Part shown: positions 61,670 through 64,000 of the stretch, piece by piece
How positions within the stretch are numbered: the first letter of the stretch is position 1
Layout: every line of letters begins with the position of its first letter
NCBI GenBank assembly: GCA_949825045.1
Contig: OX463820.1
Location: 7,142,501 to 7,206,500 of the forward strand
From: Argyresthia goedartella
Taxonomy: Eukaryota; Arthropoda; Insecta; Lepidoptera; Argyresthiidae
Direction of reading: 5' to 3'
DNA: 64,000 nt
Made by a program: the position numbers and the translations under genes
Notes under the pieces: model-generated
What the model was told of the DNA's origin: nothing
Database searches by the model: none
The model's input: only the letters and a program-made list of their open reading frames with translations

Positions 61670-62238
61670 TGAAAAATAGTGACTTATCTTGATTCCGAGT
61701 CCTAAGCTGCATTAAATAAATGCAATCTACTATAGAAAAAGATCTCCAGTTCCAGCGTAAATGAAGAAACATAATCTTATACAGACAGCATAGCCTGTTC
61801 GCACAATTTAGCTCAGGTAACCAGAACTTTGAACCAGCTTGGTATTAATTTGCACGCCCAACTGAGGGCTTCCGTGAGACGAGCGTAGCTTTTGTAATAT
61901 ACGACTGTTATTACCTAAATAAGACAACAACACAACGGAGGAAATTTACAACAAGCCAGCTTGCTTGTAGACACTTTCGTAGTTCATTTAACTACTTCGA
62001 CAAGAAAATGGATTAATTCAAGTGGGAATTTAACAGACAATTCTCGTACTCGTTCTCAATTGCAGTTTGGGTACGGTAAAGTATGACTTTCGATAGCACT
62101 TTGCTGACCGTGCTGAGGAGTGTGAGCGATTTATTTTGGCTTATGTTGAAACGATCACCAAAACTGCACCTATTTTACTACCAATAAATTCGAAACGACC
62201 GCCAGAATAAGTAACCGACCAACAAATTATGTTTGGAT
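61670..62238. other. Noncoding stretch with the inverted partner of the 29.3 kb repeat
   Basis: At 62142-62215, CTATTTTACTACCAATAAAT and flanks match the reverse complement of 29340-29395. Otherwise nothing recognised. Confidence 0.5.
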
Positions 62239-62447
62239 AAATGATCACCAAACTTCTTCTTATGTTTTGTGTACTCAAGTTTATGTTTTAAGTATGTTTT
62301 GTTGTTGTCACATGTTCAACCTAACACGAAGGATAAAGGGGGCTTCGCTTCGCTCACCCCCTTTACCCTTCACCTAAGCTACCGCAGTATTTTGCCCTGA
62401 TATTTTCTGCAACTTTGGGTAGGAAAAAAATATTTTGGTGATCATTA
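62239..62447. mobile_element. MITE-like element (AATGATCACCAAA ends) with intact hairpin core
   Basis: Left AATGATCACCAAA (about 62240) is complementary to right TTTGGTGATCATT (about 62434-62446). The core is complete: GAAGGATAAAGGGGG pairs with CCCCCTTTACCCTTC, then ACCTAAGCTACCGCAGT and TTTTGCCCTGATATT. Opposed frames here are artefacts. Confidence 0.65.
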
Positions 62448-62808
62448 TATTTGTTGCCATTTCTTTTTTGGGCAAATTGATTATCAGCTCTTCTTTCCAG
62501 TGTTTGGGCACTACCTCCGCTTCCCAAACTTCTTCTAATAGTGTTTCGGGGAAAAGTGCCGTGTGCCACATTTTCTCCAACCTGAGACCAACCAACCAAA
62601 ACCGAGATTCTTGGGAAACTTAACTAACTAGACTACCATATTTCTGACAGCACGCTTATCTTATCTGATCTTATAATTATAAATCAAAGGCTCACAACAT
62701 GCTAGTCGCAATTTCTATAATCAATTTAATAACAGATTAGTATAAATAGCTAAACTGCTTCTTTACATTTTGCTATCACTCACTTCTAGACTTACTTCTT
62801 ACCGTATG

Positions 62809-63206
62809 TATATGTCACCGGAAGATAGTCAAAACTGTTAGTTGATAAACTAACGCGGTAGTTGATCAACTATCGACAGATAGAAGACAGACCGACAGGG
62901 TTTAGAATTTATGTTTATTTTGTTGTTACATGTCAACCTAACACGAAGACTATTCGGGGGCTTCGCTGCGCTCGCCCCCTTTCACCTAAACTACCGCAGT
63001 GTTTGCCCTGGTATTTCGTTTGCGAATCAAGTTCAAACCAGTTTACTATTTTTCAGTTAACGGTTTTTACCGTTAGTTGATCAACTACCGCGTCATATAG
63101 TAAACAGTACGCTACAGTTTACTATCTGTCGATAGTTGACCAACTTACGAGAAAAAAAACGTTAGTTTATCAACTAACGGTTTTGACTATCTTACGGTGA
63201 CATATA
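62809..63206. mobile_element. MITE family with nested GTTAG..CTAAC palindromes, copy 2
   Basis: Ends TATATGTCACCG (62809) and CGGTGACATATA (to 63206), continuing inward through AGATAGTCAAAAC / GTTTTGACTATCT. It contains GTTAGTTGATCAACT-type palindromes several times and a hairpin core at 62935-63012 without the TAGTCTTC strand. Related to 17451-17835. Confidence 0.75.
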
Positions 63207-63276
63207 TGATCAAATTGCCATTGCTGGTGGGTAATACGCAGCAGTGTGTAATCAAGCAATCTGTACCAACTGAATT

Positions 63277-63400
63277 GAAAAAAATACCCGGTCTTGGAAG
63301 TATACGTATTTGTGACGCTGTTTCTGGTTCCCACCACATAGGGTATCCTAGTGTGGGGCCATTAGAAATGTATGTGCCCGTAAGTAATGTTATTTAATTT
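63277..63400 (+). repeat. SINE family A, body only
   Basis: AAATACCCGGTCTTGGAAGT, TTTGTGACGCTGTTTCTGG and AGTGTGGGGCCATTAGAAAT match the 3' two-thirds of the SINE; the tRNA head is lost. Confidence 0.7.
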
Positions 63401-64000
63401 TATGATAATACATCTGCAGTATTCTGGCACATTGGAATCTCAATTTTCATTATGTATTCCGATCGATTTCCGCTGTGTCTCGAACCCGTCGGTATTAGCC
63501 ATTCGCTTCGCTAATCAATTAAAGGCTGTGGCATAATCGCGACTGCATTAGCAGGATTGATTTAACACCGGGAAATAAACTTGGAACGTTTGATATGCTT
63601 GCTGTCAGTTTGGCGCGAGTAATGTGTGTTAGTTTTTTATTGCGAGAGCAAGTGCCTGATACGATTACGAGTGAATGTATTAACATTCGCATAATGTATG
63701 ATTGTGGTATAGGTATCAGTTTTTCATGAAACTCCAGAATCACACGAAGCTATATTTTTGCAGAGGAATCGTGTAGCGATGATATATGTGAGCTCGCGTG
63801 AAGTGACGGTTAACTGCGGCTAACGTAATTATTGTTATAGAGACGAGGTCGCAACGAAACTTCAAATAAGTGAGACATCTGAGATTGTTACGTTTATTAC
63901 AGACATTCACCTCCAGCAAGCTATAATAGTCAGTTAAATATGTTGAAGACTGGATATAAATGTCATAAGACGGCTACCGAAAACAGCTGACTTTTGCCCC
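63401..64000. other. Unassigned region to the window edge
   Basis: No supported feature. Confidence 0.35.

Noticed and set aside
62363..62623. Three overlapping frames of 60-78 codons
   Set aside because: They cover part of a MITE and its hairpin core on both strands, with no protein motifs.

Overview
The window looks like nuclear DNA of a moth or butterfly (Lepidoptera). It is AT-rich and contains no complete host gene that I can recognise. The best taxonomic clue is the set of interspersed repeats typical of Lepidoptera: about 650-680 bp repeats that begin near AAGTGCGAGT and carry a GGAC/GTCC microsatellite; two tRNA-headed SINE families; RTE-like, Jockey-like and CR1-like LINE fragments; and the 3' tail motif TGGTTTGCTGGAAGA. 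Clade and organism names rest on motif recognition, not on a database search.

Layout. 1-9.4 kb: an RTE-like LINE fragment, Lepidoptera-type repeats, a Jockey-like reverse transcriptase piece (4.2-4.6 kb), a long decayed CR1/Jockey-like LINE on the minus strand (5.5-8.2 kb), and a hairpin-bearing MITE (8.6-8.9 kb). 9.4-13.4 kb: mostly unresolved AT-rich DNA. 13.5-18.2 kb: a repeat with a 28-G run, a small duplicated coding-like segment, two SINEs and three MITEs in a row. 20.0-22.6 kb: a MITE, a LINE split by a SINE with a 7-bp target-site duplication, and a 646-bp repeat. 23.6-27.1 kb: a Jockey-like LINE carrying a SINE, an RTE-like fragment and a local palindrome. 27-34 kb: mostly unresolved, apart from a 29-codon piece of histone H2A on the minus strand near 29.1 kb. 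34-37 kb: SINE, repeat and a second, internally deleted copy of the 5.5-8.2 kb LINE. 37-42 kb: mostly unresolved.

43.2-45.9 kb holds the best-preserved gene-sized element, a complete piggyBac-type transposon. It has TTAA target duplications, 24-bp perfect terminal inverted repeats, a likely 5'-UTR intron, and a transposase frame interrupted by a single TGA. All three catalytic aspartates lie downstream of that stop. 46-54 kb: a MITE, an unrecognised ORF, a 644-bp repeat, a SINE, a degenerate zinc-knuckle (gag-like) fragment, a LINE 3' end inserted into a repeat (ACTT duplication) and a palindrome with about 72-bp arms. 55.0-55.4 kb is unusually GC- and CpG-rich and may be a promoter or first exon. 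58-64 kb: an RTE-like C-terminus, an unrecognised ORF, a ten-unit 53-bp tandem array and two more hairpin-related MITEs.

The most unusual pattern is a short hairpin core (GAAGACTA ... TAGTCTTC, then ACCTAAGCTACCGCAGT). It occurs six times, inside at least four kinds of inverted-repeat element with unrelated termini, and one copy has base changes that keep the stem paired. A second pattern is that two copies of one MITE carry a repeated internal palindrome whose centre differs between copies but stays palindromic.
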